Assembly (NCBI GenBank): GCA_947504115.1 | Contig: CANNGH010000002.1 | Span: 310,001 to 374,000 of the forward strand | Direction: 5' to 3' | Length of the DNA stretch: 64,000 bases | Source: an uncultured Sedimentitalea sp. | Lineage (GTDB): Bacteria > Pseudomonadota > Alphaproteobacteria > Rhodobacterales > Rhodobacteraceae | Part shown: positions 56,482-64,000 of the stretch, piece after piece | Layout of the letters: each line of letters begins with the position of its first letter | How positions within the stretch are numbered: position 1 is the stretch's first letter | Made by a program: the position numbers and the translations under genes | The notes under the pieces: generated by a model | Told to the model about the DNA's origin: nothing | Seen by the model: only the letters and a program-made list of their open reading frames with translations | Database searches by the model: none

Positions 56482-58062
56482 CTATCCGGCTGCGGCGATC
56501 AGGCTGGTGGTGTATTCCGTCTGCGGGCTGTCGAACAGATCGCCCGCAGCGCCGTATTCCACGATGTCGCCCTGTTTCATCACGATCATCTTGTGCGACA
56601 TCGCCCGCACCACCCGCAGATCGTGGCTGATGAACAGATAGGCCAGCCCGTATTTGCGTTGCAGATCGCGCAGCAGGTCCACGATCTGCACCTGCACCGT
56701 CATGTCCAGCGCGCTGGTGGGTTCGTCCAGCACCAGCAGACGGGGCCGCAGCACCATGGCGCGCGCGATGGCGATACGCTGACGCTGGCCACCGGAGAAC
56801 TCGTGCGGATAGCGGTGCATCATCGCCGGGTCCAGCCCGGTTTCGACCATCGCCTCGGCCACCAGATCGCGGCGATTGCGGTCGGGATCGACCCGGTGGA
56901 TGGTCAGCCCCTCGGCGATGATCTGTTCGCAGGTCATGCGCGGGCTGAGGCTGCCGAACGGATCCTGGAACACGATCTGCATCTCGCTGCGCAGGCGGCG
57001 CAACTGCCGCGTCGACCATTTGCGCACATCCTGCCCGTCGAACGTGATCCCGCCCTCTGACGCGATCAGCCGCATGATCGCCAGCGCCAGCGTGGTCTTG
57101 CCCGACCCGCTTTCCCCGACGATACCCAGCGTTTCGCCGGCGCGCACGGAAATGCTGGCATCGTTGACGGCCTTCACATGACCGACGGTGCGTTTCATGA
57201 ATCCGCGCTGGATCGGGAACCAGACCTTGAGGTGATCCGTGCGCACGATTTCGGGCGCATCCGCGTTCACCGGGTCCGGTTGCCCGGTCGGCTCGGCCCT
57301 CAGCAGCTTTTGCGTATAGGCGTGCTGCGGATCGTCGAAGATTTCGCCCGTCGCCCCGGTCTCGACGATCTGCCCGTTCTTCATCACGCAGACCCGGTCG
57401 GCCACCCGGCGCACGATGCCCAGATCGTGAGTGATGAAGAGCAGCCCCAGATTTTCCTGCGCCTTCAGTTCGGCCAGCAATTCGAGGATCTGCGCCTGGA
57501 TCGTCACGTCCAGCGCCGTGGTTGGCTCGTCCGCGATCAGGATGTCGGGCTTGTTGGACAGTGCCATGGCGATCATCACGCGCTGACGCTGCCCGCCGCT
57601 CAGCTGGTGGGGATAGGCATCCAGACGCTCTTCGGGGTCGCGGATGCCGACGCGGGTCAGCAATTCCAGGATCCGTGCGCGCGCCCGTTGCCCTTCGATC
57701 CCCTGATGCAGCGCCAGCGATTCCGAAAGCTGCCGCTCAATGGTGTGCAACGGGTTCAGCGAGGTCATCGGCTCCTGAAAGATGAAGCTGATGTCATTGC
57801 CGCGCACCTTGTGCAGCAGTTTCGCATTCGCGCCGACCATCTGTTGTCCGTCGTAAAGGACCGATCCGCTGATCCGCGCGGAATCGCCCAGCAGCGAGAC
57901 GATGGAGAGCGCCGTGACCGACTTTCCCGACCCGCTTTCCCCGACCAACGCCACGGTTTCCCCGCGCGACAGCGAAAACGACACGTCCCGCACCGCTTGG
58001 GTCGTCGCACCGTCCTGATGGAAGGACACGCTCAGGTTTTCGACCTGCAGGATCGGCGTCAT
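56482..58062 (-). CDS. yejF: Peptide ABC importer ATPase (YejF type, fused)
   Basis: A 526-residue protein with two ABC domains in one chain, as in E. coli YejF. Domain 1 (about 1-255) has GESGSGKSV and [15 protein letters not shown]; domain 2 (about 275-526) has [10 protein letters not shown] and [15 protein letters not shown], each with Walker B (LIADEP, LVLDEP). It energises uptake of oligopeptides (or microcin C-like peptides) through YejBE. Start at 58062 overlaps yejE by four bases; the longer frame to 59094 is shadow. Confidence 0.93.
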   Translation of the reverse strand: MTPILQVENLSVSFHQDGATTQAVRDVSFSLSRGETVALVGESGSGKSVTALSIVSLLGDSARISGSVLYDGQQMVGANAKLLHKVRGNDISFIFQEPMTSLNPLHTIERQLSESLALHQGIEGQRARARILELLTRVGIRDPEERLDAYPHQLSGGQRQRVMIAMALSNKPDILIADEPTTALDVTIQAQILELLAELKAQENLGLLFITHDLGIVRRVADRVCVMKNGQIVETGATGEIFDDPQHAYTQKLLRAEPTGQPDPVNADAPEIVRTDHLKVWFPIQRGFMKRTVGHVKAVNDASISVRAGETLGIVGESGSGKTTLALAIMRLIASEGGITFDGQDVRKWSTRQLRRLRSEMQIVFQDPFGSLSPRMTCEQIIAEGLTIHRVDPDRNRRDLVAEAMVETGLDPAMMHRYPHEFSGGQRQRIAIARAMVLRPRLLVLDEPTSALDMTVQVQIVDLLRDLQRKYGLAYLFISHDLRVVRAMSHKMIVMKQGDIVEYGAAGDLFDSPQTEYTTSLIAAAG

Positions 58063-59258
58063 GAAAAGGTCTTTCTGGGGTCGAACGCGTCGCGGATGCC
58101 CTCGAAGATGAAGACCAGCAGCGACAGCATGATGGCAAAGGTGAAAAACGCGGTAAAGGCCAGCCACGGCGCCTGAAGGTTCTGCTTGGCCTGCAGCGTC
58201 AGTTCGCCCAAGGACGGCGACGAAGACGGCAGGCCGAAGCCCAGGAAATCGAGGCTTGCCAGTGCCGAAATCGTACCGGTTACGATGAAGGGCAGCATGG
58301 TCAGCGTCGCCACCATCGCGTTGGGCAGCATGTGGCGGAACATGATCGTCATGTTGCCCACCCCCAGCGCCTTGGCCGCGCGCACGTATTCCAGGTTGCG
58401 CGCGCGCAGGAATTCGGCCCGCACGACGCCGACCAGCGAGGTCCAGGAAAACAGCACCAGCAGGAACACCAGCAGCCAGAACCCGCGCCCCAGAATCGCG
58501 AACATGATGATGATCACGTAGAGCGACGGCGTGGCCTGCCAGATCTCGATCAGGCGCTGAAAGATCAGATCCAGCCAGCCGCCGAAAAAGCCCTGAACCG
58601 CGCCCGCAAACACGCCGATCAGGCTGGCCGCGCCCGTCACCATCAGCGTGAACAGGATCGAGAGCCGGAAGCCATAGATTACCCGCGCCAGCACGTCGCG
58701 TTTGGTGTCGTCGGTGCCCAGCAGGTTTTCCCGGTTGGGTGGCAGCGGCGCGGCACCGGGACGATCCACAGTGGTGTGAAACGAATAGGGAATCGGTGGC
58801 CAGAGCGCCCAGCCCCGCTCGACCGGCTGCCCATCGACGATACCAGTTTCGGCCTGCACCATCACCCCTTCGGGATCGTCGAAACAGGCATCCAGCCCGC
58901 CGCTTTCGATCAGGCACTGCACCTCGGGGTCGCGATAGATCGCCTCGGTGCGGAAATCGCCGCCGAATTCGGTCTCTGGATAAAAGTTGAAGATCGGCAT
59001 GTAGTAGCTGCCGCGATACTGGACCAGGATCGGCTTTTCGTTGGCGATGAATTCGGCGAACAGCGACAGGCCGAACAGCACAGCGAAGATCCACAACGAC
59101 CAGAACGCCCGGCGGTTGCGCCGGAAATTGCGCCAGCGCCGCGCGTTCAGCGGCGACAGGAACCGGCGCGGCGAGATCGGTGCATCGCCGCTGTCGCGCG
59201 CCTCTCCGGCGGGCGCAGGGCGCTGATCGGGTGCCAGCGGAGGGACCGGATCGACCAT
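58059..59258 (-). CDS. yejE: Peptide ABC importer permease (YejE type)
   Basis: A 399-residue membrane permease. It has an N-terminal cytoplasmic tail (about 1-45), first membrane segment near 50, a long periplasmic loop with NPREN-like PPNRENLLGTDDTKRDVLARV, and the BPD-transport core REFLRARNLEYVRAAKALG (EAA loop, about 280-300). The loop is longer than in many permeases, as in E. coli YejE. Four bases lie between its start and the yejB stop. Confidence 0.93.
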   Translation of the reverse strand: MVDPVPPLAPDQRPAPAGEARDSGDAPISPRRFLSPLNARRWRNFRRNRRAFWSLWIFAVLFGLSLFAEFIANEKPILVQYRGSYYMPIFNFYPETEFGGDFRTEAIYRDPEVQCLIESGGLDACFDDPEGVMVQAETGIVDGQPVERGWALWPPIPYSFHTTVDRPGAAPLPPNRENLLGTDDTKRDVLARVIYGFRLSILFTLMVTGAASLIGVFAGAVQGFFGGWLDLIFQRLIEIWQATPSLYVIIIMFAILGRGFWLLVFLLVLFSWTSLVGVVRAEFLRARNLEYVRAAKALGVGNMTIMFRHMLPNAMVATLTMLPFIVTGTISALASLDFLGFGLPSSSPSLGELTLQAKQNLQAPWLAFTAFFTFAIMLSLLVFIFEGIRDAFDPRKTFS

Positions 59259-59262
59259 CGCC

Positions 59263-60348
59263 CTACCCTTCCCGCTTTTCGAAATCGATGCGTGGATCGA
59301 CGATCACATACATCACGTCCGAGATGATCCCGACGACAAGGCTCATCAGGCCGAAGATGAACAGCGTGCCGAAGATCACCGGGTAATCCCGCGCCACCGC
59401 GGCCTCAAAGCCCAGCCGTCCCAACCCGTCCAGCGAAAAGATGGTTTCGATGATGATCGAGCCGGAAAAGAAGATACCGATGAACACGGCCGGAAACCCG
59501 GCGATCACGATCAGCATCGCGTTGCGGAACACGTGGCCGTAAAGCACGTTGCGTTCCGACAGCCCCTTGGCACGGGCGGTCATGACATAGTGTTTCTTGA
59601 TCTCGTCCAGGAAACTGTTCTTGGTCAGCAAGGTCAGCGTGGCAAAGGCCGAAATCGTGCTGGCCAGCACCGGCAACGCGATATGCCAGAAATAATCCGC
59701 GATCTTGGCCAAAAGGCTCAGCTCGGACCAGTTGTCGCTTGTCAATCCGCGCAACGGGAAGATCTGCCAGTAGGATCCCCCGGCGAACAGCACCAGCAAC
59801 AGGATCGCGAACAGGAAACCGGGAATGGCATAGGCCACGATGATCGCCCCGCTGGTCCAGGTGTCAAAGCTGCTGCCATCCTTGACCGCCTTGCGGATGC
59901 CCAGCGGGATGGAGATCAGATAGGCGATGATCGTGGACCAAAGGCCAAGGCTGATCGACACCGGCATCTTCTCCAGCACGAGGTCGATCACGCTGATCGA
60001 GCGGAAATAGCTGTCTCCGAAATCCAGCCGCATGTAGTTCCACAACATGGTCAGGAACCGCTCCAGCGGCGGCTTGTCAAAGCCGAATTCGCGCTCAAGC
60101 TCTTCGATGAACTCGGGCGGCAGACCGCGCGCGCCGACATAGCGTTCGCTCGCGCCGCCCGATTGCGTGGCGACATCGGCCGCACCGCCGGCAAAGCCCT
60201 CGAATACATCGCCGCCCCCTTCCATGCGGGCGATGACCTGTTCGACCGGTCCGCCCGGCACGAACTGCACCAGCGTGAAATTGATGATCATGATGCCCAG
60301 AAGCGTCGGAATGATCAGCAGCAGGCGTCGGGCGATATAGGCTCCCAT
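59263..60348 (-). CDS. yejB: Peptide ABC importer permease (YejB type)
   Basis: A 361-residue permease with six membrane segments. It begins [20 protein letters not shown], and the EAA-type loop [27 protein letters not shown] is at about 258-284. A periplasmic stretch (about 40-100) before the core is typical of YejB. It starts three bases after the yejA stop. Confidence 0.94.
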   Translation of the reverse strand: MGAYIARRLLLIIPTLLGIMIINFTLVQFVPGGPVEQVIARMEGGGDVFEGFAGGAADVATQSGGASERYVGARGLPPEFIEELEREFGFDKPPLERFLTMLWNYMRLDFGDSYFRSISVIDLVLEKMPVSISLGLWSTIIAYLISIPLGIRKAVKDGSSFDTWTSGAIIVAYAIPGFLFAILLLVLFAGGSYWQIFPLRGLTSDNWSELSLLAKIADYFWHIALPVLASTISAFATLTLLTKNSFLDEIKKHYVMTARAKGLSERNVLYGHVFRNAMLIVIAGFPAVFIGIFFSGSIIIETIFSLDGLGRLGFEAAVARDYPVIFGTLFIFGLMSLVVGIISDVMYVIVDPRIDFEKREG

Positions 60349-60351
60349 TAC

Positions 60352-62253
60352 TCAGCGCAGTGCCCCGGACGATTTCAGCGCCGCCGCCTTGTCCGCGTCG
60401 ATCCACCACAGATCCTCGATTCCCAGCGCATAGGGCGGCAGGGGGTCGGGATGCTCGTACATGTCCCAATAGGCGACCAGATACTTGCCCAGATACCATG
60501 TCGGCACCATGAACCGGCGGGCCCGCAGGACACGGTCCAGCGCGCGCACATTCGCCGTCAACTCGTCGCCATCGGTCGCGGCCACGATATTGTCGATCAA
60601 CGCCTCGATCGCAGGGCCATGCACGCCCGAAGGATTGAACACCGAAAACGCCGCCGCCTCGCTGCCGAATTGCTGGTAAAGTCCCGTGGAGGGCTGTAGC
60701 GATGACCGGTAGACACCTGAAATCATGTCGAAATCACGCTCGCGCCGACGCAGGGTATATTGCGCGTCGTCGATCCGCTCATAGCGCGCGTCGATTCCCA
60801 TGCTGCGCAGATTGTCCACGAACGGCATCGCGATGCGATCCAGAACCGGGTCGTCCGACAGAAAGGCGATCCGCAGCGTCTGGCCTTCGTCGTTGCGCCG
60901 CAGACCATCCTCGCCCACCGGCCAGCCTGCCTCGTCGAGCAGCTTCATCGCCCGGCGCAGGTTGCGGCGGTCGTTCTGCCGGCTGGCATCACTCTCATGG
61001 GCGCGCACCGGCTCGCTGTTCAGAAGTTCGGGGTCGATCTTGTCACCCAACGATTGCAGAATCTCCAACTCCCGCCCCTCGGGCACGCCTGTCGCCTCAA
61101 GCGGCGTGCCCTCCCAGAAGGAATGGCGCTGCTGGAACAGGCCGTATTGCAGGCTTTCGTTGGTCCACTCGAAATTGAAGGCCAGTTGCACAGCCTCGCG
61201 CACACGCGGGTCCTGGAATTGCGGGCGGTCCAGGTTCATGATGAATCCGGTGGCATCGGGCACGTTGCCGTCCTCCAGTTCGTGCTTCACCACATGCCCC
61301 TGCTTGACCGCCGGGAAATCATAGGCCGTCGCCCAGCTTTTCGAGTTGGTCTCCTGGCGAAAGGTGTATTCGCCGGCCTTGAACGCTTCCATGGCAGCGA
61401 TTGAATCGCTGAAATACTCGATCCGGATTCGGTCGTAATTGTGGCGGCCCACATTCACGTTGATGTCGTCGCCCCAGTAATCGGGGTTGCGCTTGTAAAC
61501 GATCCGCCGATTCACGTCATAGCTGTCCAGAACGTATGGGGCCGATCCTATTCCGGGTTCCATCCGGGGCTTGTCCAGACGGCGGTTTTCGGGATCCGAT
61601 TCGAACCACGCCCTGGAAAAGATCGGCGTGCCGCCAACCTGCGAGATCAGCGCCCGCCGGGGAATATCCGATGCAAAATGAAATTTCACCCGATGCGGCC
61701 CCAGCGCCTCGGCCTTGGGGATGCGCTTGCGCACCGCCTCGGCATAGGATTGCAACCCTTGATCCAGCAGGATCTCATGCGAGAAAACGACGTCGTCGGC
61801 GGTGATCGGGGTGCCATCGGAAAAGCGCGCCTCAGGGCGCAGGTTGAAGATCACCCAATCCTGGCTTTCGGGATATTCCACGCTCTCGGCCACCAGGCCG
61901 TAATAGGATGCCGGTTCGTCATAGGACGGCACCAGCAGCGATTCATACTGTTCTCCCGCCCGCACCCCGGCACGGCCCTGCCGGGTGAAGGGGTTGAAAC
62001 TGTCGAACGTGCCTTGCGCGGCATATGACAGCTCGCCTCCCTTCGGGGCCTGCGGATTCACATAGTCGAAATGCGCGAAACCCTCGGGATATTTCAGTTC
62101 TCCGAACTCGGAAAATCCATGGCTCTTGATGATCTTTTCCTGCGCAAACGCGGCCGTCGCCGCGAATGCGACGAACAGCACCAAAAGCAGCGCGCCCGGA
62201 TTCCGGCAGAACGAATGCGATCGGCCGCAGGCCGCAGGACGGTCAGGGAACAT
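60352..62253 (-). CDS. yejA: Peptide-binding protein (YejA type, SBP family 5)
   Basis: A 633-residue periplasmic binding protein. Signal peptide ends near TAAFAQ (about residue 37). The mature part has SHGFSEFGELKYPEGFAHFDYVNP and the SBP5 blocks LRPEARFSDGTPITADDV and KRNPDYWGDDINVN. It binds peptides for the yejBEF importer. The start at 62253 gives a long (about 20 residue) lead before the hydrophobic core; a later start is possible, but the family often shows such leads. First gene of the operon. Confidence 0.9.
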   Translation of the reverse strand: MFPDRPAACGRSHSFCRNPGALLLVLFVAFAATAAFAQEKIIKSHGFSEFGELKYPEGFAHFDYVNPQAPKGGELSYAAQGTFDSFNPFTRQGRAGVRAGEQYESLLVPSYDEPASYYGLVAESVEYPESQDWVIFNLRPEARFSDGTPITADDVVFSHEILLDQGLQSYAEAVRKRIPKAEALGPHRVKFHFASDIPRRALISQVGGTPIFSRAWFESDPENRRLDKPRMEPGIGSAPYVLDSYDVNRRIVYKRNPDYWGDDINVNVGRHNYDRIRIEYFSDSIAAMEAFKAGEYTFRQETNSKSWATAYDFPAVKQGHVVKHELEDGNVPDATGFIMNLDRPQFQDPRVREAVQLAFNFEWTNESLQYGLFQQRHSFWEGTPLEATGVPEGRELEILQSLGDKIDPELLNSEPVRAHESDASRQNDRRNLRRAMKLLDEAGWPVGEDGLRRNDEGQTLRIAFLSDDPVLDRIAMPFVDNLRSMGIDARYERIDDAQYTLRRRERDFDMISGVYRSSLQPSTGLYQQFGSEAAAFSVFNPSGVHGPAIEALIDNIVAATDGDELTANVRALDRVLRARRFMVPTWYLGKYLVAYWDMYEHPDPLPPYALGIEDLWWIDADKAAALKSSGALR

Positions 62254-62440
62254 CGAATATTTCCTCCGGTTGGCTGCACAATGCTGCGCCCATTTCTAGT
62301 GCCGATGCAAGCCGATGGTCCAGCCCTCGCAGGGCAAGGTTGCGAATCCGTGAACGCGGCCGAGCTTCTTTCTGGTTCGAAATACCCTGGGGTTTGGGGC
62401 AAAGCCCCAATCCGCGCCATCCGCCCGCGCTGTCCGGCAG

Positions 62441-62469
62441 AAAAAAGGCCGCTGCCCGATGCAGCGGCC
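62441..62469 (-). terminator. Rho-independent terminator of the di-haem cytochrome gene
   Basis: Perfect 9-bp stem 62447-62455 with 62461-62469 around a five-base loop. On the minus strand it is followed by a run of six T (62446-62441), 24 bases after the cytochrome stop codon. A smaller hairpin (62394-62400 with 62404-62410) lies further toward yejA. Confidence 0.85.
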
Positions 62470-62492
62470 CTCGCGTTTCCACAAGCCTTTGG

Positions 62493-63728
62493 TCAGTCGC
62501 CGAGGCTGTCGAGATAGCCGATGACGTTGATCCGCTCCTCTTCCTTGCGCAGACCGGCGAAGCTCATCGAGGTTCCGGGAACCACATCGCGCGGCTTGGC
62601 GAGATATGCGTCCAGACGTTCCGGCGTCCAGTCGCCGCCATATTCCTTCATGGCGTCGGTATAGTTGAACCCCTCCGCGCTTGCCACCGGACGCCCGACG
62701 ACGCCGTAAAGATAGGGGCCGACGACGTTCTTGCCCTCTTCCAGCTTGTGGCAGGCAGCGCATTTCTTGAAGACTTTCTCGCCTTTTTCCACATCGGCAT
62801 CGGCCAGCATGCCGCTTGCAGCTGCTGGGGTCGCCTCGGCGGCGGTCTCGTCTGCCGGGGCGTCCTCGGCCTCCAGCGCCGCCTGATCGTCCGCGCCGCC
62901 TTCTTCTGCAGGCGCCGGTTCGTCGGCGGTGTCCTCGGCAGGCGTGTCCTCGGCAGGCGTGTCCTCGGCAGGTGCGTCCTGCGTCGCTGCGTCATCTTCC
63001 GTCGCCGTTTCGTCCTCGGTCGCCGTCACATCTTCGGCTGGCACCTCCTCGGTTGCGGCTTCGTCCTCAGTCGCTTGCGACTCCGTGGCGTCCTCTTCGG
63101 TCGCGCCTTCGTCGCTCGCCGCCGCGCTGTCATCCGTCGCGTCGTCGGCTGCGTCCTCTGCGGCCGGTTCCTCTTCGGCGGCGCCATCCGCCGCACCGTC
63201 GTCGGCCGCCGCCGCGATATCGTAGGGCTCGTCGGAATGGTCGTTCAGATAGGCGATCACGTCGACGCGGTCACCGACCTTGTTCAGGCCGGCGAAGCTC
63301 ATCGAGGTGCCGGGGACGACGGCGCTGGGCTTGGCCAGGAACTCGCTCAGTTCCTCGGGCGTCCATTCGCCGCCATGCGCCTTCATCGGATCGGAATAGC
63401 CGAATCCGTCAGCGGATGCGACCTCGCGCCCGACGACACCGTAGAGATACGGGCCGGTGCTGTTTTCACCCTTTTCCAGCTTGTGACAGGCGGCGCATTT
63501 CTTGAAAACACGCGCTCCGCTGTCGGGATCGGCATCGGCCATCAACTGGGCAAAGGACACTTCCTCTTCCTCGTCGGCGCCCTCTTCCTCGTCGGTTTCA
63601 ATCACATAGGCGGCCTCGCCGTGGCTTTCGACATGATAGAGCGCTTCCGCTGCCCATTGGCCCAGAAGAAACACCAGCAAGGCGCCGATCAGGCCGCCAG
63701 CCGCTTTGGTCAAGGTCATCGTATCCAT
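62493..63728 (-). CDS. Membrane-anchored tandem di-haem cytochrome c with acidic linker
   Basis: A 411-residue protein: N-terminal membrane anchor (about residues 11-31), an acidic stretch with DEEEGADEEEE (46-56), a first cytochrome c domain with CAACH (78-82) and Met in TSMSF (143), a linker from about 170 to 305 without Lys or Arg, rich in Glu, Asp, Ala and Thr and holding AEDTP repeats, then a second cytochrome c domain with CAACH (323-327) and Met388. The two domains are close copies (GPYLYGVVGR, WTPE, VVPGTSMSFAGL in both), so a duplication. Anchored single-domain relatives (cytochrome cy/cycM type) carry electrons to oxidases. The ATG at 63719 is an alternative start. Confidence 0.88.
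   Translation of the reverse strand: MDTMTLTKAAGGLIGALLVFLLGQWAAEALYHVESHGEAAYVIETDEEEGADEEEEVSFAQLMADADPDSGARVFKKCAACHKLEKGENSTGPYLYGVVGREVASADGFGYSDPMKAHGGEWTPEELSEFLAKPSAVVPGTSMSFAGLNKVGDRVDVIAYLNDHSDEPYDIAAAADDGAADGAAEEEPAAEDAADDATDDSAAASDEGATEEDATESQATEDEAATEEVPAEDVTATEDETATEDDAATQDAPAEDTPAEDTPAEDTADEPAPAEEGGADDQAALEAEDAPADETAAEATPAAASGMLADADVEKGEKVFKKCAACHKLEEGKNVVGPYLYGVVGRPVASAEGFNYTDAMKEYGGDWTPERLDAYLAKPRDVVPGTSMSFAGLRKEEERINVIGYLDSLGD
62931..62975 (-). repeat. 15-bp tandem repeat inside the cytochrome linker
   Basis: Three copies of a 15-base unit (GTCCTCGGCAGGCGT on the plus strand; the third copy has two changes) encode the AEDTP repeats of the acidic linker. The repeat keeps the reading frame, so the linker can lengthen or shorten by whole units. 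It is coding, not a CRISPR or intergenic repeat. Confidence 0.85.
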
Positions 63729-63847
63729 GAGGTCGCGTGTCCATTTGATCTGTTTCGGGCGCTGTCTAAGCCTTCCCCTCGTCTTAGGCAAGGTATAGAC
63801 CGCGCCTTCAGAGCGCTGAAATTCATCCTGTTGCACGGAATCCGACC

Positions 63848-64000
63848 ATGACCAACCGCATCGCCTTTCAGGGAGAGCCCGGCGCCTACAGCCATCAGGC
63901 CTGCCGCAACGCCCGCCCCGACATGGACGCGCTGCCCTGCCGCACCTTCGAGGATGCCATCGACGCCGTGAAATCCGGACAGGCGGATCTGGCGATGCTG
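63848..64000 (+). CDS. pheA: Prephenate dehydratase, 5' part
   Basis: Turns prephenate into phenylpyruvate for phenylalanine synthesis. Only 51 codons are in the window: [21 protein letters not shown] and then [19 protein letters not shown], matching the FQGxxGAYS and FEDxxxAV blocks of the dehydratase domain. There is no chorismate mutase part in front of it. Divergent from the di-haem cytochrome gene, a neighbourhood seen in other members of this family. Confidence 0.93.
   Translation, partial: MTNRIAFQGEPGAYSHQACRNARPDMDALPCRTFEDAIDAVKSGQADLAML

Noticed and set aside
62374-62386. T-arm-like GGTTCGAAATACC as part of a tRNA
   Set aside because: No acceptor stem, anticodon arm or CCA end could be paired around it.
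62931-62975. Possible CRISPR-like short repeat
   Set aside because: The 15-bp units are contiguous, have no spacers, and code in frame for AEDTP in the cytochrome linker.

Overview
The window reads as an ordinary chromosomal segment of a marine alphaproteobacterium of the family Rhodobacteraceae (Roseobacter/Rhodobacter relatives). Supporting signs are high GC with strong third-position bias, a circularly permuted two-piece tmRNA gene, a trgA-trgB-cysK tellurite locus, the fnrL / usp / ccoNOQP / hemN neighbourhood known from Rhodobacter, an acrylyl-CoA reductase (acuI) of DMSP catabolism, and osmolyte genes (BCCT carrier, ectABC-ask) expected of a salt-water organism. No species is claimed. 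No insertion sequence, prophage, CRISPR array, rRNA or tRNA was found, and the coding style is uniform.

Layout. 1-8 kb, minus strand: cysK (cut by the left edge), trgB, trgA, photolyase, BCCT transporter, usp, acuI and a DinB-family gene. 8.2-8.6 kb: permuted ssrA. 8.7-14.6 kb: fliG, a lipid A-type acyltransferase, a secreted DUF1223 protein and aconitase with strong terminators. 14.7-19.1 kb: the ectoine operon ectA-ectB-ectC-ask (minus) with divergent ectR; the ectA promoter has a perfect palindrome filling its -35/-10 spacer. 19.1-25.3 kb, minus: a protein-export and cytochrome c maturation series, yajC-secD-secF-(Mth938-like)-ccmA-ccmB-ccmC-ccmD-ccmG. 25.5-28.5 kb: serS, a TspO-like membrane protein and a fatty acid desaturase, separated by a 23-bp perfect inverted repeat. 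28.6-32.2 kb, minus: yfgM-like, bamB, der. 32.6-38.9 kb, plus: SPOR lipoprotein, dacC-type carboxypeptidase, tmk, holB, tatD and a PhnP-like hydrolase (tightly overlapping), then an AEC transporter. 38.9-42.3 kb, minus: ccdA, a membrane alpha/beta hydrolase and a cytochrome P450. 42.4-49.6 kb: a six-gene catabolic operon (thiolase, acyl-CoA ligase, TRAP dctPQM, SDR) with a divergent PAS-LuxR regulator. 49.7-56.5 kb: ccoNOQP, usp, fnrL and hemN with two FNR boxes. 56.5-62.3 kb, minus: yejABEF peptide importer. 62.5-64 kb: an unusual tandem di-heme cytochrome c, then the start of pheA.

How they work together. FnrL plausibly governs the high-affinity cbb3 oxidase, the adjacent Usp protein and the oxygen-independent haem enzyme HemN; the ccm genes, ccdA and ccmG supply mature c-type cytochromes to CcoO, CcoP and the di-heme cytochrome. 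The ectoine genes and the BCCT carrier make and import compatible solutes. The TRAP/ligase/thiolase/SDR operon looks like uptake plus CoA-dependent degradation of an unidentified carboxylate. I did not find a convincing new defence or mobile system; the best leads are the regulatory architectures at ectA, hemN and the TRAP operon, the P450/hydrolase pair, the acyltransferase lacking its usual acidic catalytic residue, and the di-heme cytochrome with a long acidic linker.
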